Below, in pieces: positions 1-8,611 of a stretch of DNA of 64,000 nucleotides. The notes beneath the pieces are model-generated. The model was given only the letters and a program-made list of their open reading frames with translations. It searched no databases and had not been told where the DNA came from. The first letter of the stretch is position 1; every line of letters starts with the position of its first letter. A program made the translations under genes and the position numbers. This DNA comes from Fervidibacter sinensis. GTDB taxonomy: Bacteria; Armatimonadota; Fervidibacteria; Fervidibacterales; Fervidibacteraceae. The DNA lies in NCBI GenBank assembly GCA_032161045.1, contig JAVHTH010000008.1. One strand, written 5' to 3'.

Positions 1-882
1 ACGGCGAATTTGGAGAGGGTTGAGAAAGTAGGCTTCTTCGCTTTTGTTTTCGGCTTAATTGGCTTGACAGTTTTTTGGACTTTAATGGGTGCTGATTGGT
101 GGGCATCACTGGCTTACTTTTTTACCTTCTTCGTTGTGATGGTCGTTTTAGCGAGGCTTTCCTGTCAAGCAGGTTGTATGTTCGTGGCGATGGACTTCCA
201 CCCACACAACATCAGCGGCTACTTGTTCGGGCAAATGAGTGTGGGTTTGAAAAACTTGGTTGTGCTAATGTTCCCACATATGGCTTACATGATGGAACGA
301 GATGTTGTGCCACTGCCTTACTTGATGAACGCAACTAAGGTCGCTAATGAAACTGGTTTGAGCGACCGAGATTTTCTTCTCGGAGTCTCCTTTGCCTGTT
401 TGGCGGCGATTTTAATCGCTCCCGCTGCTTCTTTGATGGTGCTTTATCGTCACGGCGGTTTGAACTTGCATTACCACTATGCAACGAGGCTTGCAAGGTG
501 GGCTTGGGACAAATACATTGGTTGGTTCAGGTCTCCGGCACCTGCCGATTTGAAAGCGACAATGGGCATTTTTTGTGGCGCTGCTTTCACATTGCTGCTG
601 ACAACCTTGCATCATCGGATCCCACGCTTCCCCTTCCATCCCTTGGGCTTCACTCTCGCAGATTCTTTGGTCATCCGCAAAGTTTGGTTCTCAATCTTTC
701 TCGGTTGGTTGGCAAAAGGCTTGATTTTGCGCTATGGTGGTCACAAGGTCTATTGGGCTTGGCGACCTGCTTTCATCGGCATGGTTGTGGGCGAATTGAT
801 GGCAGCGGCAGTTTGGCTGGTTATTGACGCAATTTTTAAGCAAAAAGGTCACGATGTCTTTCCGGGCTTCCCACCACTTTGA
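1..882 (+). CDS. DUF6785/DUF6784-like polytopic membrane protein, C-terminal part (5' end outside window)
   Basis: The frame is already open at base 1, so the true start lies upstream; only about 293 codons are visible. The protein is very hydrophobic with several membrane helices. Its last third (FPFHPLGF, then an FLGW...LRYGGHK stretch and a W-RP-FIG-VVGE segment) lines up with the C-termini of the two full-length relatives at 2251-4245 and 39628-41616 (FPLHPLGF...GW...LHYGG). This is direct evidence that it is a third member of the same family. The family is known from Armatimonadota and Planctomycetota as DUF6785/DUF6784; its function is unknown and transport is only a guess. No signal for regulation is visible because the promoter is outside the window. 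Confidence 0.75.
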   Translation, partial: TANLERVEKVGFFAFVFGLIGLTVFWTLMGADWWASLAYFFTFFVVMVVLARLSCQAGCMFVAMDFHPHNISGYLFGQMSVGLKNLVVLMFPHMAYMMERDVVPLPYLMNATKVANETGLSDRDFLLGVSFACLAAILIAPAASLMVLYRHGGLNLHYHYATRLARWAWDKYIGWFRSPAPADLKATMGIFCGAAFTLLLTTLHHRIPRFPFHPLGFTLADSLVIRKVWFSIFLGWLAKGLILRYGGHKVYWAWRPAFIGMVVGELMAAAVWLVIDAIFKQKGHDVFPGFPPL

Positions 883-972
883 CCAAATTTGGCTCGTCAT
901 ACCCTTAAAATCAAAATGACGAAGCAGTAGAAAGATGGCAATATTTCCACACATATGCTACACCCCTTAACG

Positions 973-1121
973 AGGAAAAAAGTGATCCAAAATTGCAACG
1001 CTTGTGTACCCTTATTTATGGGCGAGAAAAACGCCCCAAAGAGGTAGAATGGGGTCAGGAAAAAGTGACTCAAAATTGCAACACCTTTGAACATTAATTT
1101 ATGGACGACAAAAAATCGCCC
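973..1121 (+). repeat. Tandem imperfect direct repeat of about 65 bp, with a hairpin in each unit
   Basis: Two units, 973-1037 and 1057-1121, share the order AGGAAAAA-GTGA-(TC/CT)-CAAAATTGCAAC, then TTATTTATGG or TAATTTATGG, then a hairpin with an A-rich loop and CGCCC 3' arm. The hairpin arms differ between units (GGGCG/CGCCC against GGaCGA/TCGcCC) while pairing is mostly kept. The repeat fills the 270-bp gap between the first membrane protein and the prepilin-like gene, ending 30 bp before the chosen start. It could be a leader RNA or a decayed duplication. Confidence 0.6.
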
Positions 1122-1151
1122 TATCAGGGGCAAGAGAAGGAGGGATTTAAG

Positions 1152-2007
1152 ATGTTGAAGGCTCTCAAAGCAAGAAGGTGTATCGTGGCGATGCGACCCC
1201 AAAAGTCTTTCCGTGTCGGCTTCACATTGATTGAATTGCTGGTAGTGATAGCGATAATTGCTATCTTGGCAGCAATTCTGTTCCCGGTGTTCAGCCAAGC
1301 GAGGGAGAAAGCGCGTCAAAGTTCATGTCTTAGTAATATGCGCCAAATAGGTGTGGCGTGGGTTGCGTACACTCAAGACTACGATGAACGGACACCTCCT
1401 CTTGTGATTTACTTTTCTCCGCCGTGGCGTTGGTGCTGTGAGTGGACTCCTCATGCCGTATGGGTTGATCAGCTCTATCCTTACACTCGCAATTATCAAC
1501 TTCTGGTATGTCCCTCGAGGCCACTTCGTGGTTACCGCCCAGAAGATGGTTGTGCACCCCCACCAGACTTTCAGGTAATTTATCAATGTGATCCTAACTT
1601 GTTGTCAACTTACCCGGCGAACTACTATGTCGGCACGAGTTCAGTTACATGGAGAACGCCTCCGACCAGGTCTTGCTATGCCAATTGGGATCCTTACGGA
1701 TCCCCTCTTGCGAGATTCTCCTCTCCTGCCAGTTTAATTGCAATCGTTGAAGGATGGGGTTGTTGCGGCAATATAAGGAACATGGTTGCGCATAATCTTG
1801 ACTGTAGGGGTCCACCTGCAAGGTTCCATTTACACTTTTGTTGATGGTCACGCTAAGTGGCTTCGCGTTGTTCACACCCTTTTCCCTAAAGTCATGTGGG
1901 TTGATGACTCTGAACCTGCAGGTCAAGCCTGTATCCAATATGCTTATATGGTTCGCCTTGAAGAAATGCCTCGCACTCGTGTGGAGTGCCTAGGTTACCC
2001 TGAGTGA
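1152..2007 (+). pseudogene. Prepilin-like protein (N-methylation motif, DUF1559-type) with a frameshift near its 3' end
   Basis: The ATG at 1152 follows AGGAGG at a good distance. The N-terminus has the type IV prepilin signature GFTLIELLVVIAIIAILAAIL followed by FPVFSQAREKARQSSCLSNM, typical of the abundant DUF1559-like pseudopilins of Planctomycetota/Armatimonadota. The family normally ends with a G-S-x-x-x-F-V-D-G-H block. Here the starting frame stops at 1844, while the block GSIYTFVDGHAKWL sits in the +1 frame, which runs to 2007. Removing one G from the GGGG run at 1807-1810 joins the two parts smoothly. So this is either a 1-bp lesion or a homopolymer sequencing error; about 284 residues if corrected. 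A terminator follows directly. Confidence 0.75.
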
Positions 2008-2014
2008 ATTAAAA

Positions 2015-2049
2015 GTGGGGTTGGCTCAAGTGAGCCAGCCCCCCTTTTC
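2015..2049 (+). terminator. Rho-independent terminator after the prepilin-like gene
   Basis: GGGGTTGGCTCA pairs with TGAGCCAGCCCC (one G-T wobble) around a tiny loop and is followed by CCTTTTCT. It lies 10 bp after the corrected stop of the prepilin-like gene. Confidence 0.75.
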
Positions 2050-2083
2050 TAATTGCAAAACGAACAAAAGGAGGTGGGAAAAG

Positions 2084-2254
2084 ATGGAGGGAAAGCAATG
2101 GATATGGTGGCTTGTGGTGATAATAGTTGTGGTTGTCGCCATAATTGGGGGGACTGTGCTGTTGAAATCAAAAAGGGAACAGTCCCGAATAGAACAAATC
2201 AGGCAAGAAGCAATAAAGGCAGGGGCTGAAGAGAGAAAAGGAATAGAGAGATGA
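2084..2254 (+). CDS. Small single-pass membrane protein (56 aa), unrecognised
   Basis: The start ATG at 2084 is preceded by AAAGGAGGTGGG, a strong ribosome-binding site. The product has a short N-terminus with two tryptophans, one long hydrophobic helix rich in V and I at about residues 6-27, and a charged cytoplasmic-type tail (KSKREQSRIEQIRQEAIKAG) likely to be helical. Its stop codon overlaps the start of the next gene (ATGA at 2251-2254), so the two are translationally coupled. No family is recognised. The coupling suggests an accessory subunit of the large membrane protein that follows; this is inference. Confidence 0.6.
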   Translation: MEGKQWIWWLVVIIVVVVAIIGGTVLLKSKREQSRIEQIRQEAIKAGAEERKGIER

Positions 2255-4245
2255 TGGAGTTACAAATGGACAATCACGGAGCAGTGAAAACCACTCGCGA
2301 AGTGATTACCACTTATGTTCGTTGGTATGCTATTGCTCTTGCTATAGCGCTAGTTATTGGTTTCACTTTTGTCAGTGGTTGGGCTGCTTTACTTCGCCAC
2401 GAAATTTTAGGGACAGGTTATTTGCCTCGTGGGGTTGTTCCCTTATTCCTGTTGCTCGTAACTCTCAACTCTGTTGTTAAACTTAGGCTGCCATCTGTAG
2501 CATTTACAAAAATGGAGTTGGTTTTTGTTTTCATCATCTTGTTGTCCACTGCTGCCATCTCGGGTCAAGAGTTTGGGATTCATTTTTATCTAAACTTGCT
2601 GGGTTTGGTCTACTATAGTTCTCCCCAAAGCCAATGGTTTGGGTTATTTACACCTCATTTGCCATCTTGGCTCGTTCCGTCTCTTAATCCCCGTGACCCT
2701 CCAATTTTGTGGGCTTTTGAAGGTATGCCTGATGGTGCAAAAATCCCTTTAGGTAATTGGTTTGTCCCACTTCTCTTATGGACACCATATCTTTTCAGCG
2801 TTTACGCTTTCCTGACTTGTTTTTCAGGGCTAATAGCGAGGCAGTGGGAGGAGAGAGAAAGGCTATTGTATCCACTTACACAAGTTCCTTTAGAACTATC
2901 TGGCAATAACGAACAACCTTTGCCTCGCATTTTAAAAAGTCCCATTTTTTGGCTTGGGTTCACCATCCCCGTTGTGCTTTACTCGCTGAGAGGATTGCAT
3001 CTCTACTTCCCAACGGTTCCAGACCCTCAATTACAGCGGGATGCTGGAATTTTGTTCCCTTCTGGACCTATGGCAGTTTTTAATGGCTTACCATTGCACT
3101 TTTACCCTGAAATGGTAGGAATTGCCTACCTTTTATCACGGGAGGTAGGGTTCAGCCTTTGGTTCTTTTGCCTTCTAAGGCGAGCGGAAGAAGCATTGCG
3201 AATAGCCTTAGGAATTGATATGGGACATTCAGAGTTTTTCACTTTCCAATCGGTCGCCGCTTATATTGTCATGGCTACCATGTTAATTTGGACTGCCCGC
3301 TATCACTTTCGGGATGCATGGCGCAGGTTATTTGATGAACTACGACGAAAGTTCTCACGCCGTATCACCCATAAATTTCCTCACAAAAACCGACTTTCCG
3401 ATACATGGGCACTTTATGGTATATTGCTATCTTTCGTTGGTTTGTTAATTTGGGCTAAAATTGTAGCAGGTGTCTCTATTCTTTGGGTCTCCATTTTGCT
3501 GTTAGGACTTACAGTTGTTTCTCTCGTCGTCGCTCGTGTCGTTTCTGAAGCTGGCATTTACATCTATTCTGCCCCCTTCCGGGTCTATCAAGTCCTCTTT
3601 GATGTTTTTGGGAAAGACCGCATCGGGACACGAAATGTCGTTCTATTAAGCGTGATGAGTTGGGTTCAGGCAAGAAGCACAGCAACGCTGGCTTCAGGAT
3701 ATTTGGCTAATGCCTTTAGGCTCGCCAGTTCGGTTGGCATGTCTCACTTATTTGCAGCGTCTTGGATACTCGTAGCCATTTTGGTGACCTTGCTCGTCTG
3801 TCATGTAACCTTCCCAAAAGTCATATACAATTACAGCGTTAGTAAATTAAGTAGTTGGGCACAAACTGCGCCGTTGAATACTGCCAATTTTGTTGGGCAA
3901 TACCTAACAAGTCAGAAAGTTCTAACAGGTCATCATTGGTGGGGTTTGGCATTTGGAATAGCGACATGTATCTTGCTGATCAAGTTGCGTTTGACTTTTG
4001 TAGGTTTCCCTTTGCACCCCTTGGGTTTCATCACTTGGCAGGGCTGGCCCATCAACAATTATTGGTTGTCCATTTTTATTGGCTGGGCAATTAAGGTAGC
4101 CGTTCTCCATTACGGTGGATATCAAATTTGGTATAGATTTCGTCCTTTCTTCTACGGGCTAATTGTTGGTGGAACGACAACTTTGACCCTTTGGATTTTG
4201 TTGCACCTACTTTACCCCACTTCCGAACCCATAATTTACGATTAA
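2251..4245 (+). CDS. DUF6785/DUF6784-like polytopic membrane protein (664 aa)
   Basis: A very hydrophobic protein with roughly a dozen membrane segments. It starts at ATG 2251, overlapping the stop of the small membrane protein upstream. It is clearly paralogous along its whole length to the 662-aa protein at 39628-41616: shared blocks include AALLRHEILG-GYLPR near residue 50, FYLNLLGLVYYSSP-SQWFG, FDVFGKDRIG-RN, LNTANFVGQYLT and FPLHPLGF near the C-terminus. The charged, conserved loops (RHE, GKDRIG, HHWWG) are the best candidates for a functional site. Family function is unknown. The next gene, a DapA-type aldolase, begins 55 bp later behind its own ribosome-binding site and may belong to the same transcript. 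Confidence 0.8.
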   Translation: MMELQMDNHGAVKTTREVITTYVRWYAIALAIALVIGFTFVSGWAALLRHEILGTGYLPRGVVPLFLLLVTLNSVVKLRLPSVAFTKMELVFVFIILLSTAAISGQEFGIHFYLNLLGLVYYSSPQSQWFGLFTPHLPSWLVPSLNPRDPPILWAFEGMPDGAKIPLGNWFVPLLLWTPYLFSVYAFLTCFSGLIARQWEERERLLYPLTQVPLELSGNNEQPLPRILKSPIFWLGFTIPVVLYSLRGLHLYFPTVPDPQLQRDAGILFPSGPMAVFNGLPLHFYPEMVGIAYLLSREVGFSLWFFCLLRRAEEALRIALGIDMGHSEFFTFQSVAAYIVMATMLIWTARYHFRDAWRRLFDELRRKFSRRITHKFPHKNRLSDTWALYGILLSFVGLLIWAKIVAGVSILWVSILLLGLTVVSLVVARVVSEAGIYIYSAPFRVYQVLFDVFGKDRIGTRNVVLLSVMSWVQARSTATLASGYLANAFRLASSVGMSHLFAASWILVAILVTLLVCHVTFPKVIYNYSVSKLSSWAQTAPLNTANFVGQYLTSQKVLTGHHWWGLAFGIATCILLIKLRLTFVGFPLHPLGFITWQGWPINNYWLSIFIGWAIKVAVLHYGGYQIWYRFRPFFYGLIVGGTTTLTLWILLHLLYPTSEPIIYD

Positions 4246-4300
4246 ACAGACTTCACAGATTGTTATCTACCAAAAGTCTCATGAAAGGAGGTTATGGCAA

Positions 4301-5176
4301 ATGCTTCATGGCATCATTCCGCCTTTAGTGACGCCGTTTGATGAAAACGATGAAATTGATGAGCAAGGGTTGAGGGTGGAAGTGAGGTTCATGCTAAACG
4401 CTGGGGTTCACGGGCTTGCAGTTTGCGGCAGCACAGGCGAAGGGCATACACTTTCACCCGACGAAACCCGCCGTATTACTGAAATCGCTTGTCAAGAGGT
4501 TAATGGGCGCGTGCCTATTGTTGTCGGCATTATCGCCAACTCAACCCGTCAAGCCTTGCAACACGCTCGCACTGTCCGAGATATGCCTGTCGCTGCCTTG
4601 ATGATCACGCCGCCACATTACCTTTTCACGCCAAGCGAGAAGGAGATGCTCGCTTACTTTCGCTCAATCGCTGAAGAAACGGGCTTACCTGTTCTCGTTT
4701 ACAATGTCGTGCCTTGGGCTTATTTGAGCGCCGATACATTAGTGCAGTTGATGGCGGAGACGCCAGCAGTTATTGGCGTCAAACAAAGTGCAGGTGACTT
4801 GCATGCGCTGGCATGGCTTTTAGCGAATTTGCCTGAGGGTAAGATTGTTTTGACTGCTATTGACGATTTGCTCTACCCCAGTTTTATGCTCGGCGCTCAC
4901 GGTGCAATTGCTGGAATTTGCACTGCAGCGCCGAAATTGAGCGTTCAACTTTGGAATGCGGTTAAATCAGGCGACCACACGACCGCGTTAAGTTGTCATC
5001 TCAAGTTGCTGAAATTGTGGCGTGTCCTTCACGCCCCAAATTTTCCCGCACGCGTTAAAGCAGCATTGATTTTGCAGGGAATCCCAGTCGGTCGCCCCCG
5101 CCGCCCACTGGAACCATTGAGTGACGAAGAAGTTGACCAATTGCGAGGTGTCCTGCAAAATGAATTGGGTGATTGA
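4301..5176 (+). CDS. DapA/NanA-family class I aldolase (dihydrodipicolinate synthase-like)
   Basis: A 291-residue TIM-barrel protein of the normal family length, starting at ATG 4301 behind AAAGGAGG. The pyruvate-binding GSTGE motif is at residues 43-47, the catalytic tyrosine at Y134 (VLVYNVV) and the Schiff-base lysine at K161 (GVKQSAGD). The family condenses pyruvate with an aldehyde or cleaves keto sugar acids. The exact substrate cannot be read from sequence: lysine biosynthesis (dapA), sialic acid or keto-deoxy sugar acid cleavage are all possible. No other lysine gene lies nearby, which argues mildly against biosynthetic DapA. Its TGA overlaps an alternative TTG start of rdgB, so the two genes are probably co-transcribed. 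Confidence 0.85.
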   Translation: MLHGIIPPLVTPFDENDEIDEQGLRVEVRFMLNAGVHGLAVCGSTGEGHTLSPDETRRITEIACQEVNGRVPIVVGIIANSTRQALQHARTVRDMPVAALMITPPHYLFTPSEKEMLAYFRSIAEETGLPVLVYNVVPWAYLSADTLVQLMAETPAVIGVKQSAGDLHALAWLLANLPEGKIVLTAIDDLLYPSFMLGAHGAIAGICTAAPKLSVQLWNAVKSGDHTTALSCHLKLLKLWRVLHAPNFPARVKAALILQGIPVGRPRRPLEPLSDEEVDQLRGVLQNELGD

Positions 5177-5178
5177 GA

Positions 5179-5781
5179 ATGGCTAAGTTGTTGGTCGCAA
5201 CGACGAACAAAGGCAAGTTGCGGGAAATTTTGGCGCTGTTGAAAGACAAGCCAATAGAAATCGTGACACCCGACCAATTGGGCATCGTTTTGGACTATGA
5301 AGAAACGAGCGACGATATCCATTTGGTTGCGCGCGAAAAAGCGATTCACGCGTGGCGCAAATCAGGGTTGCCGTCCCTTGCGGAAGATACAGCCCTTGAA
5401 GTTGACGCTTTGGGCGGTTTGCCCGGTGCGAGAGCAAAAGTGTTCTTTGGCGAAAATGTTTCTGACGCAGAGCGATGGCGTGGTCTGCTGAAGTTGCTAA
5501 ACGATGTCCCACCAGAAAAGCGAACGGCTCGTTTCCGCTGTGCGATGGCGGTGGCATTTTCGGAAAATGATTTGCTCACCGCTGAAGGCGTGTTGGAAGG
5601 CGTGATAGCGACCGAACCGCACGGCGAAGGCGGTTTCGGCTACGACCCAGTGTTCTTTGTCCCATCGCTTGGCAAAACTTTGGCGGAGTTGAGTGTTGAG
5701 GAGAAAAATGCCATCAGCCATCGGGCGAAGGCATTGCAGGCATTGCTGCCTGACTTGCTTAAGCGATTGGGCAAAACTTAA
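5179..5781 (+). CDS. rdgB: XTP/dITP diphosphatase (RdgB/HAM1 family)
   Basis: A 200-residue housecleaning enzyme that hydrolyses non-canonical purine triphosphates (XTP, dITP) to monophosphates, keeping them out of DNA. The N-terminus LLVATTNKGKLREI is the classic TNKGK substrate loop. The LAEDTALEVDALGGLPG segment is the metal/active-site loop, with E in place of one usual D. The SHRAKAL motif near the C-terminus closes the active site. ATG 5179 gives the standard N-terminus; a TTG at 5173 overlapping the dapA-like stop is also possible. The gene is convergent with rfbB and overlaps it by 4 bp. Confidence 0.93.
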   Translation: MAKLLVATTNKGKLREILALLKDKPIEIVTPDQLGIVLDYEETSDDIHLVAREKAIHAWRKSGLPSLAEDTALEVDALGGLPGARAKVFFGENVSDAERWRGLLKLLNDVPPEKRTARFRCAMAVAFSENDLLTAEGVLEGVIATEPHGEGGFGYDPVFFVPSLGKTLAELSVEEKNAISHRAKALQALLPDLLKRLGKT

Positions 5782-6803
5782 GCATTTTCGCCCTTTAAAC
5801 GCCACCCGTAGTTCGCTTCATAGTATCGTTTGAACTCTTCGCTTTCCCGTATTTGCCGCCACCACCACTCGTTTTCGCGATACCAAGCGACTGTTTGAGC
5901 CAAAGCGGTTTCAAAATCGTGCTGTGGTTCCCACCCGAGTTTTCGCAACTTCTCCCAGTTGACCGAGTATCTTCGGTCGTGGGCAGGTCTGTCGGCGACG
6001 AAGCGGATGAGGCTTTCGGGCTTACCCAAAAACTGCAAAATCAACTTGACGACTTCAATGTTTTGACGCTCGCATCCGGTCCCGATGTTGTAAACTTCGC
6101 CCGGTGTCCCATGTTCAATGAGAAAGTCAAGGGCGCGACAGTGGTCCTCAACGAAAATCCATTCGCGAACCTGCCTCCCGTCACCGTAAACTGGCAACGG
6201 CAAGTCAAGCAAAGCGTTTGTTATCATGAGCGGGATGAGTTTTTCCGGGTGCTGGTAAGGACCAAAGTTGTTGCAACATCGGGTGATGATGACAGGAACG
6301 CGAAAACTTTTGGCGTAAGCGAGGGCAAGCAAATCGCCACCTGCTTTGCTCGCCGCATAGGGGCTTGATGGTTTTAGCGGTGCATCTTCACCAGCACTTC
6401 CGTCAAAGATTGGACCGTAAACTTCGTCAGTGGAAATGTGAACGACCAATCCTGTCCCGTGTTCGCGGGCACATTCCATGAGGGTGTGGACTCCCAAAAC
6501 ATCGGTCCGGACAAAATCGCCGCTTGAAAGCAACGACCTGTCAACATGAGTCTCGGCAGCGAAGTTGACGATGATGTCGGCTTTCGCCACCCAAGGCTCC
6601 AGTTGCTCTCGGTCGCAAATATCGCCTTGAACGAAAGTGAAATTGGGTTGTCCCTCCAAGTCGTGCAAGTTGCTTCTGTTGCCTGCGTAAGTCAGTTTGT
6701 CGTAGGCAATGATTTCCCACGCTGGATGTTCCTGTCGCCAGTAACGGATGAAGTTGCTCCCAATAAAGCCTGCGCCGCCGGTCACCAAAATCTTCGGCAT
6801 CAT
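5778..6803 (-). CDS. rfbB: dTDP-glucose 4,6-dehydratase
   Basis: An extended short-chain dehydrogenase of 341 aa, the usual length. The NAD-binding GGAGFIGS lies at residues 9-16. The active-site STDEVYG (T125, D126, E127) and the YAASK pair (Y149, K153) are specific to the dehydratase that converts dTDP-glucose to dTDP-4-keto-6-deoxyglucose on the way to rhamnose and other deoxysugars. Other rml genes are not adjacent, so the rest of the pathway must be encoded elsewhere. The start follows GAGGTGAACCG. A UDP-sugar dehydratase is a less likely alternative, since the TDEVYG context is typical of RfbB. Confidence 0.92.
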   Translation of the reverse strand: MMPKILVTGGAGFIGSNFIRYWRQEHPAWEIIAYDKLTYAGNRSNLHDLEGQPNFTFVQGDICDREQLEPWVAKADIIVNFAAETHVDRSLLSSGDFVRTDVLGVHTLMECAREHGTGLVVHISTDEVYGPIFDGSAGEDAPLKPSSPYAASKAGGDLLALAYAKSFRVPVIITRCCNNFGPYQHPEKLIPLMITNALLDLPLPVYGDGRQVREWIFVEDHCRALDFLIEHGTPGEVYNIGTGCERQNIEVVKLILQFLGKPESLIRFVADRPAHDRRYSVNWEKLRKLGWEPQHDFETALAQTVAWYRENEWWWRQIRESEEFKRYYEANYGWRLKGENA

Positions 6804-6899
6804 CGGTTCACCTCATTGGAAGCCTTGACACCATGCAAAAATATTATCGCACCTTTTCGGGAAGAGTTGGAAGCAAACTGAAGGGGAAAGGCAACTCAA

Positions 6900-7250
6900 T
6901 CAAAGCACGCGGGAGTTGCTGCTGTTTGTTGAAACGGTTCGGGCAATAAGCCTTTCTCGGTTCCAGAGAACGCCATGAACGGGGAAGTTGGCGAGCAAAA
7001 CGCGCATTGGGCGCAGGCTATCGGTGTCCAATATCACGATCCCTTCCTTGCCCGCGGCGACGGCTATGAAACCGTCACGCAAAGCGATGTCAAAGGCTGG
7101 GAATTCCGTTATGTGTGCAATGAGTTCCGCTTTGTCTCCATTGAGTTCAAAAACCTTCAATCCGCCTGAACCGCAGGCAATGAAGATTCGCTTGCCCCAC
7201 CGGACAGCCCCCGCTATTCCGTTAAACGGCGCTGTTTCGGTGTGCATCAT
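6900..7250 (-). CDS. Short beta-propeller-type protein (LVIVD-like repeats), probably a remnant
   Basis: A 116-residue product starting ATGATG behind GAGGTGAT. It shows two or three blade-like units (GLKVFELNGD, then FDIALRDGFIAVAAGKEGIVILDTDS, then VHGVLWNRERL), which resemble LVIVD repeats of secreted or surface beta-propellers. Complete propellers need six or seven blades, and there is no signal peptide. The last 15 residues (ARTVSTNSSNSRVL) no longer look like a blade. This is therefore probably the 5' remnant of a longer gene, or a decayed copy. A dispersed repeat cluster starts about 130 bp upstream of its start. Confidence 0.45.
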   Translation of the reverse strand: MMHTETAPFNGIAGAVRWGKRIFIACGSGGLKVFELNGDKAELIAHITEFPAFDIALRDGFIAVAAGKEGIVILDTDSLRPMRVLLANFPVHGVLWNRERLIARTVSTNSSNSRVL

Positions 7251-7377
7251 ACTGGATCACCTCTTCCAAGCAGGCAAACACTATGGACGCAATTCCGGCA
7301 AAAAGGTTTACTCACAAAACAGGGAAACTTTTCGCCGCTAATTAGCAAGGCAGAGGCTTGTCCCAAAGAGGAAAAAT

Positions 7378-7675
7378 CGGCACGCCGGGAGGCGTGCCCT
7401 CCGAAATGAACACTGGGAGGGCGAGGCTCCCGCCAAGCCAAAATTCAGAGGGTCAGGCTTTGTCCGACCGAGATGAAAATTGGCTTAATGTAGGGCGCGG
7501 TTTTACACCGTGCCGAAAAAAATTTCGTCGGCAGGGTATAAAACCCTGCCCTACAAGGGAAAAACGGCTTAATGTAGGGCGCGGTTTTACACCGCGCCGA
7601 TGGAAAATTTGTCGGCAGAGTGTAAAACCCTGCCCTACAAGAGGAATTCGGCACGCCAAAGGCGTGCCCTTATAT
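7378..7675. repeat. Composite cluster of interspersed palindromic repeats
   Basis: The 456-bp gap 7251-7706 has no convincing gene. It holds a CGGCACGCC/GGCGTGCC hairpin (7378-7400), a GGGAGGGCGAGGCTCCC-type unit (about 7415-7440), two copies of a roughly 67-bp unit (7489-7555 and 7573-7639) and another CGGCACGCC/GGCGTGCC hairpin (7650-7670). The 67-bp unit is TGTAGGGCGCGG-TTTTACACCG-GCCGA joined by an A-rich spacer to GTCGGCAGGGT-TAAAACCCTGCCCTACA. Its ends TGTAGGGC/GCCCTACA are inverted. Related copies lie at 8551-8594, 11224-11265, 19104-19291 and 46622-46768. Confidence 0.85.
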
Positions 7676-7706
7676 CTTGCCCATGAGCCGAAAATCTTTC
7701 TAAGCA

Positions 7707-8504
7707 TCAGTAGGCTGCGAAAAGCACGACGCTCATTCCACCGTCAACGGGCAAAGTTATGCCGTTGACATAGTTGGTGCAGGTTGAAAGGAAGATGGTG
7801 GCTTCGCGCAAGTCCTCATAAACTCCCAAACGGTTTGCTGGTGTAGCGTTGAGGAATCTCTGCAGCCGTTCGGGTTCCCGTTCCAAGATTGCCCTGTTGA
7901 GGTCGGTCGGGATCAAGCCCGGCGCAATTGCGTTCACGCATAAGCCGTGCCTCGCCCACTCGCAAGCCAACTGTGCAGTCAAGGCTCTAATTCCACCTTT
8001 GCTTGTCCCATATGCAGCGACATAAGGCACAGCCCTCAAACTCGTTTCGCTTGCTATGTTGATGATGTGCCCTCGTTTTCGTTGAAGCATCCGCTTGCCG
8101 ACAATCTGGCAGGCACGGGCGACGCTGAGCAAGTTGATGTCAAAAATGTCCTCCCAAACTTCGCGAGGGATATCTTCGGCGTTGTATCGGCGCAGAATGC
8201 CTTGAGCGTTGATGAGGATGTCAATTGGACCGAATTCGCTTTCAATCCAGTCGCAGCAGGCTTCCAATGCGGCGTCATCGCGGGTGTCAAAGGTGAGTTT
8301 GTCTATGTCCACCGGCTTAGGGTATGGACGAATTTTTGCCAACGAGTTGACGGTCGCTTCAACTTTTTCTCGGGTTCGTGAATTTGGGAAGACAATTGCT
8401 CCTTCCTCAGCGAGGAAGTGAGCCATCGCGGCTCCGATTGAACTGTAACCATCGGTCGCCGTCCCGCCAAGCACCAAAGCAACCTTGCCGTCAAGTTTGC
8501 CCAT
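7707..8504 (-). CDS. Short-chain dehydrogenase/reductase (classical SDR)
   Basis: A 265-aa Rossmann-fold oxidoreductase starting at ATG behind GAAGGAGGGATG. The cofactor loop is unusual: GGTATDGYSSIG at residues 13-24 instead of TGxxxGIG, with an insertion reminiscent of enoyl reductases. The catalytic residues are present (S152, Y165, K169 in YGTSK), and the NNAG motif reads NAQG. The C-terminal GITLPVDGGMSV is typical of the family. The substrate cannot be told; the closest general resemblance is to gluconate 5-dehydrogenase-like sugar or polyol reductases. It lies 107 bp downstream of the beta-mannosidase gene on the same strand, so a role in the same sugar pathway is plausible. Confidence 0.85.
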   Translation of the reverse strand: MGKLDGKVALVLGGTATDGYSSIGAAMAHFLAEEGAIVFPNSRTREKVEATVNSLAKIRPYPKPVDIDKLTFDTRDDAALEACCDWIESEFGPIDILINAQGILRRYNAEDIPREVWEDIFDINLLSVARACQIVGKRMLQRKRGHIINIASETSLRAVPYVAAYGTSKGGIRALTAQLACEWARHGLCVNAIAPGLIPTDLNRAILEREPERLQRFLNATPANRLGVYEDLREATIFLSTCTNYVNGITLPVDGGMSVVLFAAY

Positions 8505-8550
8505 CGTCCATCCCTCCTTCGTTCAAAATTGCCAACGGTCAGACGAAACT

Positions 8551-8594
8551 CAGAGGGGCGGGCTCCTGCCCGACCGATTTTGGCTTGCCCTCCG
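8551..8594. repeat. Short interspersed repeat unit (GGGCGGGCTCCTGCCCGACCGA type)
   Basis: A lone copy of the unit also seen within 7409-7480 and 19104-19180, consisting of a GGCGGGCTCCTGCCCG palindrome followed by ACCGATTTTGGCTTGCCCTCCGA. It fills the gap between the beta-mannosidase stop and the SDR start. Confidence 0.6.
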
Positions 8595-8611
8595 ATGACC
8601 AAAATTTTACG

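Noticed and set aside
7341..7700. CRISPR array
   Set aside because: Units are palindromic, few, unequal in spacing and also scattered elsewhere; there are no regular unique spacers and no cas genes.
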